A program made the translations under genes and the position numbers. A model generated the notes under the pieces. It was not told where the DNA came from. It saw nothing but the letters and a program-made list of their open reading frames with translations, and searched no databases. A DNA stretch of 37,596 nt from Flavobacterium araucananum (GTDB lineage: Bacteria; Bacteroidota; Bacteroidia; Flavobacteriales; Flavobacteriaceae), in assembly GCF_002222055.1 (NCBI RefSeq), contig NZ_MUGS01000042.1, positions 1 to 37,596 of the forward strand, written 5' to 3'. Below are positions 8,988 to 17,998 of the stretch, in pieces (position 1 is the stretch's first letter; each line of letters begins with the position of its first letter).

Positions 8988-11900
8988 ATGAAATCCAAAT
9001 TATTACTAACCGTACTAATGCTGTTTACATCCTATGCGTTTTCGCAGTCTTTTGACGTAAACGGGACAGTACTTGATGCCGCATCAGGAATCGCACTTCC
9101 TGGCGTTAATGTAAAAGTAAAAAATTCGTCGCAAGCCACCTCTACAGATTTCGACGGATCTTTTAAGCTATTAGCAATCCCAAAAGGAACGACACTTGTT
9201 TTTAGTTTTATTGGTTTAAAAACACAAGAAGTTGTTGTTTCAGGAACCAAGATCACCATTAAAATGAGCGATGATGCCAGATCGCTTGACGAAGTTGTAG
9301 TGATAGGTTATGGTAGCCAGAAAAAAAGAGAAGTAACAGGAGCCGTTTCTGTACTGGACAGTAAAACGCTTGATATCCTGAAACCAGCAAGAATCGAGCA
9401 AGCACTGCAAGGTACAATATCCGGTGTCAATGTTACGACACAATCCGGAGCACCGGGAGCACCGCTGGACATTCGTATTCGTGGTATTGCCACCAATGGC
9501 GAAAACAGACCTACTACAATTATTGATGGATATGTGGGAGATTTAAGTTTGCTTAACCCTAATGATATCGAAACAATTACCGTTCTAAAAGATGCTCAGG
9601 CAGCAATTTACGGTACGATTGGAGCAAACGGAATTATTTTAGTAACCACCAAAATGGGCAAAAAGAATTCTAAAACCAGAATATCTTTTAACAGTTATAC
9701 AGGATTTCAGGAAACATCGCGAAAATTACCAACTCTTAATGCTACTGAATATGCCCTTTTATTAAACGAAAGTTACGCCAATGGCGGCAAAGCATTGCCT
9801 TACCCAAATGCAAGTGGTTTGGGCAGCGGCACAAACTGGCAGGATGAAGTGTTTAAAAAAGGAGTTCCTATTATCAGTAATGATTTAACAATCTCCGGAG
9901 GTTCAGACAAAATTACCTACTCGATAAGTGGTTCACACCTGGATCAGGAAGGAATTGTTGGCGGAGATAAATCAGGTTTTTTAAGAAACACGGCCAGAAT
10001 AGGATTAGGGGCTGATTTGAGCGATAAGTTTAAATTAAAAACCAATGTAATCTATACTTATTTTACCAGAAACACATTGAACGAGAATGGCTTAGGTTCT
10101 GTTTTATTTAATGCCTTAAATGTTCCTGCAACCTTAAAACCTTATAATGCAAACGGTAATCCTACTTTGGTACCAAGTACAACAGGTTTAGGCACAGAAA
10201 TTATTAACCCGCTGGCACAAATAGCAAATACCTATAACGATTATAATTATAAAAAACTGAATGGAAATTTTGGTCTTGACTATAAAATTTTCAAAGGTTT
10301 TGTTTTATCAAGTTCAATAGGTTTTAATACCTCAAATAGCGAATCAAAAACATTTGCCAAACAAATTAGTTATGGCGGCAAAGTGTTTGATGTACAAAGA
10401 AGTTCAGTAACACAAGGAGCTGTAAATGATAACAACTACTCCTTTGACCTTTTTGGAACTTATGCTGCAAAAATCGCAGAGAGTCATAATATTGTAGGGA
10501 CTGTTGGTACTACTATTTTTAAAGAATGGGGCAACGGACTTTATGCAACCGGTTTTGATGTACCCAATAACTCCTGGGATTTTGCCGATATCTCGTTAAC
10601 AAAAGGAATTTCAGAAACCTTGACAAACAGTTCATACGTTTACGATCAAAGAAGATTATCTTATTTTGGAAGAGTACAATACGATTATAAAGGAAAATAT
10701 TTATTATCGGCAATGTTACGCCGTGATTCATCGACCAAATTTGGACCCGGAAATAAAGTTGGATATTTTCCGTCTTTTACCGGAGGTTGGGTCATATCTG
10801 ACGAAGGTTTCTTTGGAAAACCAAAAGCCATTAATTTCTTAAAATTAAGAGCCAGTTACGGAACACTAGGAAACGATCAAATCCCTAATTATGGATATTT
10901 AGGACTTTTAACCGGCGAAGCGACGTATGTTTTTGATAAAACACTGGTCAACGGAACCGCTACAGGACAAGTGCCAAATCCGGACTTGAAATGGGAAGAA
11001 GCCAGAAAATTTGATGTTGGTTTAGACATGAAATTTTTAAACGATAAAATTTTTGTAGTAGCAGATTATTTTATTGATACCAGAAAAGATTTATTGATCC
11101 CTAACATCCCGGTTTCAGGAATTACAGGAACAGGAGCTCCGGGCGCAAGTGCACCAACATTAAACGCAGGAACAGTTAGAAACTCAGGATTAGAATTCTC
11201 TATTGATTATAAAGAAAAATTCTCAGATTCATTTTCATTGAGTTTAGGATATAATGTAACGTTCCTTAAAAACGAAGTTCTCGAAGTAAACAACGGAACC
11301 GGTTTTATCGAAGGAGGCGCATTTGGAGTAGGTCAGCCTGCACCATCACGTATGGAAATAGGAAAACCATTGGGTTATTTTTATGGATATAAAACCGATG
11401 GAATTTTTCAAAACCAGGCCGAAGTTGCCGCACATCCCTCACAAATTGCTTTAGGAGCAAATGCAGCTCCCGGAGATATTAGGTATGTAGATGTAAATGG
11501 CGATGGCGTAATCGATACAAAAGACAAAACAAATATTGGAGATCCAATCCCGCAAGCTACAATGGGATTCAATATGCAGTTAAACTACAAGAATCTTGAT
11601 TTTGCAGTCTATACTTTTGCCTCAGTAGGCAACGATATGGTTCGCAATTACGAAAGAACATTATCTGATGCCAATCGTTTAAATTATGTTTTAGACAGAT
11701 GGACAGGAGAAGGAACAAGCAATACCACACCAAGAGTTACAACAGGAGCAACGGCAAACAATGTTTTTTCGAACTATTATGTAGAAGATGCCTCTTATTT
11801 AAGAATTCAAAATGTGCAGTTGGGCTATACCCTTAATCCTTCGATATCTCAAAAAGCCGGAATCACAAAATTAAGACTTTATGCCGGAGTCAATAATTTA

Positions 11901-12029
11901 TACACCTTTACCAAATACAAAGGCTTTGATCCCGGAGCTTCAAGCGGAGCTCCAATTGGAGGCGGAATCGATTACGGATTCTACCCTGTTCCAAGAACCT
12001 ATTTATTGGGCTTAAACATTAATTTTTAA
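8988..12029 (+). CDS. SusC-like TonB-dependent outer-membrane transporter
   Basis: 1013 residues. It imports oligosaccharides across the outer membrane, powered by TonB, with SusD as its lid. The signal peptide (MKSKLLLTVLMLFTSYAFSQ) is followed by a carboxypeptidase-regulatory-like beta domain (~22-95, DVNGTVLDAASGIALPGVNV). A TonB-box-like stretch (SLDEVVVIGYG) comes next, then the plug (~115-225: LQGTISGVNV, IRIRGIAT, IETITVLKDAQAAIYG, GANGIILVTTK) and a long beta-barrel ending in YLLGLNINF with the C-terminal aromatic. The usual SusC string KDASAAAIYG is shortened to KDAQAAIYG. It is the first gene of the structural operon, 11 nt before susD. No frameshift is seen. Confidence 0.96.
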   Translation: MKSKLLLTVLMLFTSYAFSQSFDVNGTVLDAASGIALPGVNVKVKNSSQATSTDFDGSFKLLAIPKGTTLVFSFIGLKTQEVVVSGTKITIKMSDDARSLDEVVVIGYGSQKKREVTGAVSVLDSKTLDILKPARIEQALQGTISGVNVTTQSGAPGAPLDIRIRGIATNGENRPTTIIDGYVGDLSLLNPNDIETITVLKDAQAAIYGTIGANGIILVTTKMGKKNSKTRISFNSYTGFQETSRKLPTLNATEYALLLNESYANGGKALPYPNASGLGSGTNWQDEVFKKGVPIISNDLTISGGSDKITYSISGSHLDQEGIVGGDKSGFLRNTARIGLGADLSDKFKLKTNVIYTYFTRNTLNENGLGSVLFNALNVPATLKPYNANGNPTLVPSTTGLGTEIINPLAQIANTYNDYNYKKLNGNFGLDYKIFKGFVLSSSIGFNTSNSESKTFAKQISYGGKVFDVQRSSVTQGAVNDNNYSFDLFGTYAAKIAESHNIVGTVGTTIFKEWGNGLYATGFDVPNNSWDFADISLTKGISETLTNSSYVYDQRRLSYFGRVQYDYKGKYLLSAMLRRDSSTKFGPGNKVGYFPSFTGGWVISDEGFFGKPKAINFLKLRASYGTLGNDQIPNYGYLGLLTGEATYVFDKTLVNGTATGQVPNPDLKWEEARKFDVGLDMKFLNDKIFVVADYFIDTRKDLLIPNIPVSGITGTGAPGASAPTLNAGTVRNSGLEFSIDYKEKFSDSFSLSLGYNVTFLKNEVLEVNNGTGFIEGGAFGVGQPAPSRMEIGKPLGYFYGYKTDGIFQNQAEVAAHPSQIALGANAAPGDIRYVDVNGDGVIDTKDKTNIGDPIPQATMGFNMQLNYKNLDFAVYTFASVGNDMVRNYERTLSDANRLNYVLDRWTGEGTSNTTPRVTTGATANNVFSNYYVEDASYLRIQNVQLGYTLNPSISQKAGITKLRLYAGVNNLYTFTKYKGFDPGASSGAPIGGGIDYGFYPVPRTYLLGLNINF

Positions 12030-12040
12030 TTTCAATTAAA

Positions 12041-13540
12041 ATGAAAAAATATTTTTTTACAACCATTATAATGCTAACGCTATTCTCGACAATAAATACT
12101 TCTTGTTCAGATGAGTTTGTAGATCCAACACCAAAATATTCGATTGATTCTGAAAATTATTTCAATTCAAAAGCAGATTATGACAATGCATTAGTTGCCG
12201 CCTATGATTTGCTGCAATCTTCGTATGTCAATGTTTTATTAGGAGAAATTGCTTCAGATAATACCTTGGCAGGAGGAGAAAGTCCAACAGATGTGATAGG
12301 TTTTCAGCAAATAGACGATATGATTCATACACCCGTAAACAGCAATTTAAGAGATATCTGGAATTGGATGTTTGCAGGAGTACAAAGAGCCAATTATATT
12401 CTTGAATTTAAGGATAAAACAGATTTTGAGGGAAAAAGCCAACTACTTGCAGAAACACGTTTTCTTAGAGCATATTACCAGTTTGAGTTAGTGAAATGGT
12501 TTGGTGGAATCCCGATGAAAGGAGATGCCAGGTTCAAAATTGGAGACGAAAAGACAGTCCCGCGTTCATCAGTTGCAGAAGTGTATGCTTCAATCGAAGC
12601 TGATTTAATTTACGCGTCGGCTAATTTGTCTCCAACTGCATCTCAAAAAGGAAGAGTAACAAAAGGAGCAGCTCAGGCATTGTTAGGAAAAGCATACTTG
12701 TATCAAAATAAATTTGTACAAGCCGCAACTACTCTTGATGCTGTAATAACTTCCGGCAAATATACCTTACAGGCAGATTATGATGCAATGTTTGAACTCG
12801 CTGGCGAAAACGGTACCGAGTCTGTTTTTGAAGTACAATATACAGATGTCGAAGGAGCAGGTTTTACCTGTTTGCAATGTAGTGAAGGTAATGTTGCAGT
12901 AGGTTTTAGCGGAGTTCGTAATTATAGCGGACCGCTTTTTTCGTCAGGATTTAGTTTTAATCTTCCAACAAAAGAAAGTGCAGATGCCTTTGAAGTTGGT
13001 GATAAACGTAAAAATGTTGCCATACTTGATATTGCGGCATGGGCTGCGGCAAATGCATCTTTTGATAATGGTAAAGGGGTTACTTACGGCAAAGGAAACG
13101 AAGACACAGGGTATTTTAACAGAAAGTATTTGCCAAGAAAAAGGAGCGCAACGGCTCAGGGAGATTTAAACCTGACCAACCCAAATAATTACAGGGCCAT
13201 ACGTTATGCAGATGTTTTGTTGATGGCTGCCGAAGCAAACAGCCGCGGAGCAATCGACGATACCAAAGCTAGAAACTATCTAAATCAGGTAAGAAGACGT
13301 GCTTTTGGGGATACAAACCATGACATATCAGCTTCTGGAGCAGCATTGACTGATTTTATTTTAGCCGAAAGAAGAGTGGAGCTTTTTGGGGAAGGACATC
13401 GTTTCTTTGATTTGGTAAGAACCGGAAAAGCAGCTGAAAAAATTACAGGTTTTAAAGCAAACAAAAACGAATTATTTCCATTACCAATAGAAGAAATTCA
13501 ATTTGCAAACGGAAACTGGAAACAAAACCCTGGATATTAA
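12041..13540 (+). CDS. SusD/RagB-like glycan-binding lipoprotein
   Basis: 499 residues. It is the surface-exposed partner of the preceding SusC: it captures glycan and closes over the barrel. The lipobox is at INTSC near residue 21 (signal MKKYFFTTIIMLTLFSTINT). Typical SusD features follow: an N-terminal segment with YFNSKADYDNALVAAYDLLQ, the TPR-forming LLAETRFLRAYYQFELVKWFGGIP and RVTKGAAQALLGKAYLYQ. The C-terminal region has YRAIRYADVLLMAAEANSR, FILAERRVELFGEGHRFFDLVRTG and LFPLPIEEIQ. Start and stop are 11 and 12 nt from the neighbouring genes, so it is in one operon with susC and the two lipoprotein genes that follow. Confidence 0.96.
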   Translation: MKKYFFTTIIMLTLFSTINTSCSDEFVDPTPKYSIDSENYFNSKADYDNALVAAYDLLQSSYVNVLLGEIASDNTLAGGESPTDVIGFQQIDDMIHTPVNSNLRDIWNWMFAGVQRANYILEFKDKTDFEGKSQLLAETRFLRAYYQFELVKWFGGIPMKGDARFKIGDEKTVPRSSVAEVYASIEADLIYASANLSPTASQKGRVTKGAAQALLGKAYLYQNKFVQAATTLDAVITSGKYTLQADYDAMFELAGENGTESVFEVQYTDVEGAGFTCLQCSEGNVAVGFSGVRNYSGPLFSSGFSFNLPTKESADAFEVGDKRKNVAILDIAAWAAANASFDNGKGVTYGKGNEDTGYFNRKYLPRKRSATAQGDLNLTNPNNYRAIRYADVLLMAAEANSRGAIDDTKARNYLNQVRRRAFGDTNHDISASGAALTDFILAERRVELFGEGHRFFDLVRTGKAAEKITGFKANKNELFPLPIEEIQFANGNWKQNPGY

Positions 13541-13552
13541 AAAAATACTATT

Positions 13553-15151
13553 ATGAAAAAAATACATTTTATTATAAGTTTTTTCGTTTTAACAATACTT
13601 CTGGGTTGTTCTGGCGATGATAGCAGTACTATTGATCTGGATGGCATAAGTGCACCGGCAAATATTACGACTTTGACTACTGTAACGCAGGATAACTCAG
13701 GCAAAGTTACTTTTTTGCCTAAAGGAGAAGGTGTTACACAATACAAAATAAAGTATGGTGACGGATCTGAGTCTGATTATTTTTCGTCAGGAACCACTGC
13801 GACACATGCTTACAAAGAAGGCGTTTATCAGTCTAAGATTATTGCAATGGGAATAAACGGTAAGACAACCGAAATAACCCAGCAAGTTCTGGTTTCTTTT
13901 AAAGCACCCGAAAATTTAAAAGTGGTCATTGCAAGCGATCCCGCAATTGCTAAAAAAGTAACGGTTAAGGCAACGGCCGATTTTGCTTTGTTTTATGATG
14001 TTTATTTTGGAGAAGCCGGAAAACCGGATCCAGTTTCGGCAAACAATGGCGAATCGATTTCTTATGTCTATCAGCAACCGGGAGTTTACACCATTCGGGT
14101 AGTGTCTAAAAGTGCTGCAATAAAAACAACAGAGTACACAGAACAGTATACGGCAAAATTAATCCTTGAGCCAACAGCATCTGCTCCAACACCACCAACC
14201 AGACCAGCCGGAAATGTGATTTCGATCTTTAGTTCAAAATATACAGACCTTGCCGGAACAGATTTTTTCCCAAATTGGGGACAATCAGGAACCTATAAAG
14301 AATTTAATCTTAGTGGTGATAAAATACTAAACTATAGCAATTTGAATTATCAGGGAATCGCTTTGGCAGATAAAGTAACGATCGATGTTTCTGGTATGGA
14401 ATATTTGCACATGGATGTCTGGACAGCAGATTTAGAAAAAATCAAGACTTTTTTAATCAGCAAAACAAACGGTGAGAAAGCCGTTACTACAGATCTTACA
14501 GCCAACCAATGGACGAGTATAGACATTCCAATTTCGGCATTTACAAGTCAGGGATTAACCGTAGCCGATATATTTCAGTTAAAATTAGAAGGAAATCCAT
14601 CAGGAAAAAGCGTTTTTATAGACAATATTTATTTCTACAAACAAGCAGCAGAAGCAGTAGCATTGCCTCTTGATTTTGAGTCTCCTAATTTAACTTTTGC
14701 CTGGGGCGGCTTTGGTAATATAGACGCGTCTGTAGTAACAAATCCTTATAAAACCGGAGTAAATGTATCTGATAAAGTAGTTAAATTAGATAAAAAAGCA
14801 GGAGCAGAAACATGGGGAGGAGCAAGTTTAAATCTTGACAATACACCAGATTTTGCAAAAGGAACAAAAGTACAGGTAAATGTATGGGCTCCAAAAGCAG
14901 GAGTTGATATCTTATACAAAATGGAACTGTCGACGTCTCCAAAAGACGGAAACGGTAATCCAACTGTTTTCCTGGAAGTAAAAGTAAAAACAACGGTTGC
15001 CAATGCCTGGAATGTTTTGACATTTGATCTTACCACTGCGCCTGGTTTTAGTACCAGTATTAAATACGACAGAGTAATTTTATTTCCGGATTTTGGAACA
15101 GCAGGAGCAGGAGATATCTATTATTTTGATGACATAAAACAATCCAATTAA
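13553..15151 (+). CDS. PKD/carbohydrate-binding surface lipoprotein (SGBP-like)
   Basis: 532 residues with a lipobox at LLGC (Cys ~19), so probably anchored at the cell surface. Two PKD-like beta domains follow (~27-115 and ~116-205, with YKIKYGDGSESDYF...ATHAYKEG and YVYQQPGVYTIRVVS). Next is a Pro-rich linker (PTASAPTPPTRPAG) and two tandem jelly-roll modules of carbohydrate-binding type (~220-368, ending FIDNIYFYK, and ~372-532, ending YYFDDIKQSN). It has no catalytic motif. Sitting third in the operon after susD, it fills the SusE/SusF-like surface glycan-binding slot. Such two-PKD, two-CBM proteins occur in flavobacterial laminarin loci, which fits the GH16 genes downstream. The ligand is inferred from context. 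Confidence 0.82.
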   Translation: MKKIHFIISFFVLTILLGCSGDDSSTIDLDGISAPANITTLTTVTQDNSGKVTFLPKGEGVTQYKIKYGDGSESDYFSSGTTATHAYKEGVYQSKIIAMGINGKTTEITQQVLVSFKAPENLKVVIASDPAIAKKVTVKATADFALFYDVYFGEAGKPDPVSANNGESISYVYQQPGVYTIRVVSKSAAIKTTEYTEQYTAKLILEPTASAPTPPTRPAGNVISIFSSKYTDLAGTDFFPNWGQSGTYKEFNLSGDKILNYSNLNYQGIALADKVTIDVSGMEYLHMDVWTADLEKIKTFLISKTNGEKAVTTDLTANQWTSIDIPISAFTSQGLTVADIFQLKLEGNPSGKSVFIDNIYFYKQAAEAVALPLDFESPNLTFAWGGFGNIDASVVTNPYKTGVNVSDKVVKLDKKAGAETWGGASLNLDNTPDFAKGTKVQVNVWAPKAGVDILYKMELSTSPKDGNGNPTVFLEVKVKTTVANAWNVLTFDLTTAPGFSTSIKYDRVILFPDFGTAGAGDIYYFDDIKQSN

Positions 15152-15162
15152 AACAAGAAATC

Positions 15163-16830
15163 ATGAACAAAAAAACAATTATAAAGATAGTATCCTTATT
15201 TGCGATTCTCTTGATGGCGGGTTGTCAAAAAGACGATTATGCATTTGGAGCCATAAATACGCCGGCGAATCTAAAAGTTACAGCCGAAATTGTTGGAAAA
15301 ACAACCGCTGCACCAAACGGAGACGGATCCGGAATGGTAAAACTTACGGCAACGGCAGATAATTCGATCTCGTACAAATATGTATTCAGCGATGGTACAT
15401 CAGAAAATGCACCAGGCGGAATCTTTACCAAACGTTTTACCAAAACAGGACTTAACACCTATACCATTACCGTTATAGCAACAGGAAAAGGCGGTGTTGC
15501 CAGCAATACAACAATAGATGTTACTGTAATAAGTAACTTTAGCGATGCCGAAGCTGTTCAGTTTTTAACAGGCGGATCGTCTAAAAAATGGTATTGGTCA
15601 GCCTCTGAGCCAGGACATTTAGGAGTAGGGCAAAATGATGGTGACGCCACCAAAAACTATTTTGCCAACTATTATATGGCTGCGGCTTTTGAAAAAGCAG
15701 CATCGTCAAAAAGCAGTTGTTTGTACGACAATGTACTAACATTCTCCTTAGCGGGCGATCAGTTAAAATATGAATTAAACAACGGTGGAGCTACATTCTT
15801 TAATAAAGATTTTGGTAGTGTAGCCGGGACAACGCTGGGCGAAGACACCTGTCTTTCTTATGATGCAAGTGGTGTTAAAACAGTTTCATTGAGTCCGTCA
15901 GAGTCTGTTATAATGGCAAATCCTAATCATGCAACACAAACCAGAGGAACCACAATGAATTTCTCCAATGGTGGATTTATGGGGTATTATATTGGTCAGA
16001 GTTCGTATGAGATTTTGTCTATTACAGCCAATAGAATGGTCGTGAGAGCTGTCATGGGGGGAAATCCTGCACTGGCATGGTATCACATTTTTACAACGAC
16101 ACCACCAACTCAGGCACCCGTTGCAGATTATACAAAACTAGTTTGGTCTGATGAGTTTAATACAGATGGCGCTCCTGATGCTACAAAATGGAATTATGAT
16201 CTGGGCAGAGGAAGCAATAATGATGGTTGGGGAAATAATGAAAAACAAAATTATACCAACTCAGCAACAAACGTAATTGTTCAGGGAGGAAGCCTGAAAA
16301 TCACGGCTAAAAAAGAAGCCTCCGGCGGAGTTGATTATTCTTCGACACGATTAAAAACAGATGGCAAATTTAGTTTTACGTATGGTAAAGTCGAAATAAA
16401 AGCAAAACTGCCAATTGGTGCCGGAACATGGCCGGCAATCTGGATGCTGGGTTCCAGTTATGCGACAAAACCATGGCCGGCTTGTGGCGAAATAGATATT
16501 ATGGAACATGTAGGAAACAATCAAAACGTGATTCTTAGTACACTTCATTATCCGGGACACTCCGGCGGTAACGGTAATTCAGGTTCTAAAACAATACCAA
16601 ATGTGTCGACAGAATTTCATGTCTATAAAACCGTTTGGAGCCCTGCATCGGTAAAAACCTATGTAGATGACCAATTAATTCATTCCGTTGCAAACGACGG
16701 TTCTTTACCTTTTAACAGCGACTTTTTCTTAATACTAAATGTTGCAATGGGAGGTAATTTAGGCGGCACTATTGATCCTGCTTTTACACAATCTTCTATG
16801 GAGATTGATTATATAAGAGTATATCAATAG
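15163..16830 (+). CDS. Multidomain GH16 endo-beta-glucanase lipoprotein
   Basis: 555 residues with a lipobox at LMAGC (Cys ~21), so it is an outer-membrane lipoprotein. A PKD-like domain spans ~30-125. A middle domain (~126-318) has no name I can give. A C-terminal GH16 catalytic domain covers ~322-555 (LVWSDEFNTDG, WPAIWMLGSS, GEIDIMEHVG, FFLILNVAMGGNLGG, IDYIRVYQ). The retaining active site is E443-I-D445-I-M-E448: E443 the nucleophile, E448 the acid/base. The absence of a kappa-carrageenase- or agarase-like insertion and the WPAIWMLG context suggest a laminarinase (endo-beta-1,3-glucanase). It would cut polysaccharide at the surface for SusC/SusD to import. It starts 11 nt after the upstream lipoprotein gene. 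Confidence 0.92.
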   Translation: MNKKTIIKIVSLFAILLMAGCQKDDYAFGAINTPANLKVTAEIVGKTTAAPNGDGSGMVKLTATADNSISYKYVFSDGTSENAPGGIFTKRFTKTGLNTYTITVIATGKGGVASNTTIDVTVISNFSDAEAVQFLTGGSSKKWYWSASEPGHLGVGQNDGDATKNYFANYYMAAAFEKAASSKSSCLYDNVLTFSLAGDQLKYELNNGGATFFNKDFGSVAGTTLGEDTCLSYDASGVKTVSLSPSESVIMANPNHATQTRGTTMNFSNGGFMGYYIGQSSYEILSITANRMVVRAVMGGNPALAWYHIFTTTPPTQAPVADYTKLVWSDEFNTDGAPDATKWNYDLGRGSNNDGWGNNEKQNYTNSATNVIVQGGSLKITAKKEASGGVDYSSTRLKTDGKFSFTYGKVEIKAKLPIGAGTWPAIWMLGSSYATKPWPACGEIDIMEHVGNNQNVILSTLHYPGHSGGNGNSGSKTIPNVSTEFHVYKTVWSPASVKTYVDDQLIHSVANDGSLPFNSDFFLILNVAMGGNLGGTIDPAFTQSSMEIDYIRVYQ

Positions 16831-16857
16831 ATTACAAATTAATTAGTAAGAATGAAT

Positions 16858-16892
16858 GAGAAGGTCAGTTGAGGCTGATCTTCTTGTTTTTT
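16858..16892 (+). terminator. Intra-operon hairpin between the two GH16 genes (possible attenuator)
   Basis: GAAGGTCAG (16860-16868) pairs with CTGATCTTC (16875-16883), with one G-U pair and a 6-nt loop; outer bases extend it slightly. It is followed by TTGTTTTTT. The gap between the GH16 genes is 79 nt, against 11-12 nt elsewhere in the operon, so the hairpin may lower expression of the last gene or protect the 3' end of the upstream message. Confidence 0.55.
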
Positions 16893-16909
16893 AATTTTAA
16901 AGAAAGACA

Positions 16910-17668
16910 ATGAAAAAAATAATGCTGCTATTAATGGTGTCCGGTTTTTGCTTTGCACAAAACGTAAAACGAAAACTCGTCTGGGAAGAGGATTTTAATA
17001 AAAAAGACATCAATGAAACCGTTTGGAATTTTGAACTTGGCGATGGTTGCCCTGATTTATGTGGTTACGGAAATAACGAAAGACAAATTTATACCAAAAC
17101 CAACCACGAAATCAAGGATGGAAACCTAATTATCGAAGCCAGAAAAGAAGGAAACAAATATACCTCGACAAAAATTACGACCAAAGGCAAAAAAGAGTTT
17201 AAATATGGCAGGATAGAAGCCCGGGCAAAACTACCTGTTGGTCATGGTTTGTGGCCCGCATTCTGGATGTTAGGCGCCAATATTGATGAAGTAAAATGGC
17301 CAAAAACAGGAGAAATTGATATTTTAGAATATATAGGCAGAGATCCGCACATGGTGTATACAACCCTGCATACCCAGGACAGTCATGGCAATACCATTAA
17401 TACCAAAAGAACCGCTTTTCCTGATATTGAAGATGGATATCATGTTTATGCCATAGAATGGACCAAAGATAAAATAGAATTTTATGTCGATAAAACATTG
17501 GTTTATACTTTTAATCCAGCCATAAAAAACGAAGATACCTGGCCCTTTGATAAACCATTTTATATTATTGTTAATCTGGCAATAGGAGGAAATTTTGGAG
17601 GTCCCGAAGTAGACGATAAAGTATTTCCTCAAAAATATTATGTAGATTATGTGCGCGTTTATCAATAA
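16910..17668 (+). CDS. GH16 endo-beta-1,3-glucanase (laminarinase-like), single domain
   Basis: 252 residues. A signal peptide without a lipobox cysteine (MKKIMLLLMVSGFCFAQ) suggests a soluble periplasmic or secreted enzyme. Almost all the rest is a GH16 domain: LVWEEDFN at the start, CGYGNNERQIYT, FKYGRIEARAKLPVGHGLWP, GEIDILEYIG, YIIVNLAIGGNFGG and VDYVRVYQ at the end. Catalytic residues by motif are E135 (nucleophile), D137 and E140 (acid/base). Strong likeness to the GH16 domain of the upstream lipoprotein suggests a paralogue: the lipoprotein cutting outside the cell, this one cutting imported oligosaccharides. No T9SS C-terminal domain is seen. It is the last gene of the PUL, ending 30-odd nt before a strong terminator. 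Confidence 0.93.
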   Translation: MKKIMLLLMVSGFCFAQNVKRKLVWEEDFNKKDINETVWNFELGDGCPDLCGYGNNERQIYTKTNHEIKDGNLIIEARKEGNKYTSTKITTKGKKEFKYGRIEARAKLPVGHGLWPAFWMLGANIDEVKWPKTGEIDILEYIGRDPHMVYTTLHTQDSHGNTINTKRTAFPDIEDGYHVYAIEWTKDKIEFYVDKTLVYTFNPAIKNEDTWPFDKPFYIIVNLAIGGNFGGPEVDDKVFPQKYYVDYVRVYQ

Positions 17669-17697
17669 AAAAGTATAAGCCTCAAAAAGAGCTGTTT

Positions 17698-17787
17698 AAG
17701 TCAGGTGTAAACAAGTTAATTATTTATTATTGAGTTGTTTATGTCTGATTTTTTGTATTAAAAAACGGTATTTTTTTACTGTTTTTT
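17698..17787 (+). terminator. Tandem terminators closing the PUL operon
   Basis: First hairpin: TCAGGTGTAAACAA (17701-17714) pairs along its whole length with TTGTTTATGTCTGA (17735-17748), using three G-U pairs, and is followed by TTTTTTG. Second hairpin: AAAAAACGGTA (17760-17770) with TACTGTTTTTT (17777-17787), one G-U pair, with its own U tract. Both lie directly after the second GH16 gene. Confidence 0.8.
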
Positions 17788-17859
17788 GATGATTTTAAAG
17801 CTCAAATTAACGGAGTGCTGCAATAATTAACGATTTATTGTTAATTATTCTTCATTTTG

Positions 17860-17892
17860 TTTGCTTTTTAAAATATTAATTTGTTAAATTTG
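17860..17892 (+). promoter_or_regulatory. Promoter of the ECF sigma factor gene
   Basis: TTTG at 17860-17863 and TAAATTTG at 17885-17892 match the flavobacterial -33 TTG and -7 TAnnTTTG elements, with a 21-nt spacer. The leader to the ATG at 17999 is then about 100 nt. This is one of the best two-element promoters in the window. Confidence 0.6.
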
Positions 17893-17998
17893 GTCAGAAT
17901 ATTAACATAACGCTACAACCTAAAAAGACGCCTATAAAATAAAACTACTTTTAGAAAAATTACTCCAGATTTTAAAACAGAACTAAAAAAGTAGTATT

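Noticed and set aside
9032..9496. Minus-strand ORFs inside susC (also those inside uvrA, the surface-protein gene and others)
   Set aside because: They lie wholly antisense to genes with clear domain matches and carry no domains of their own.
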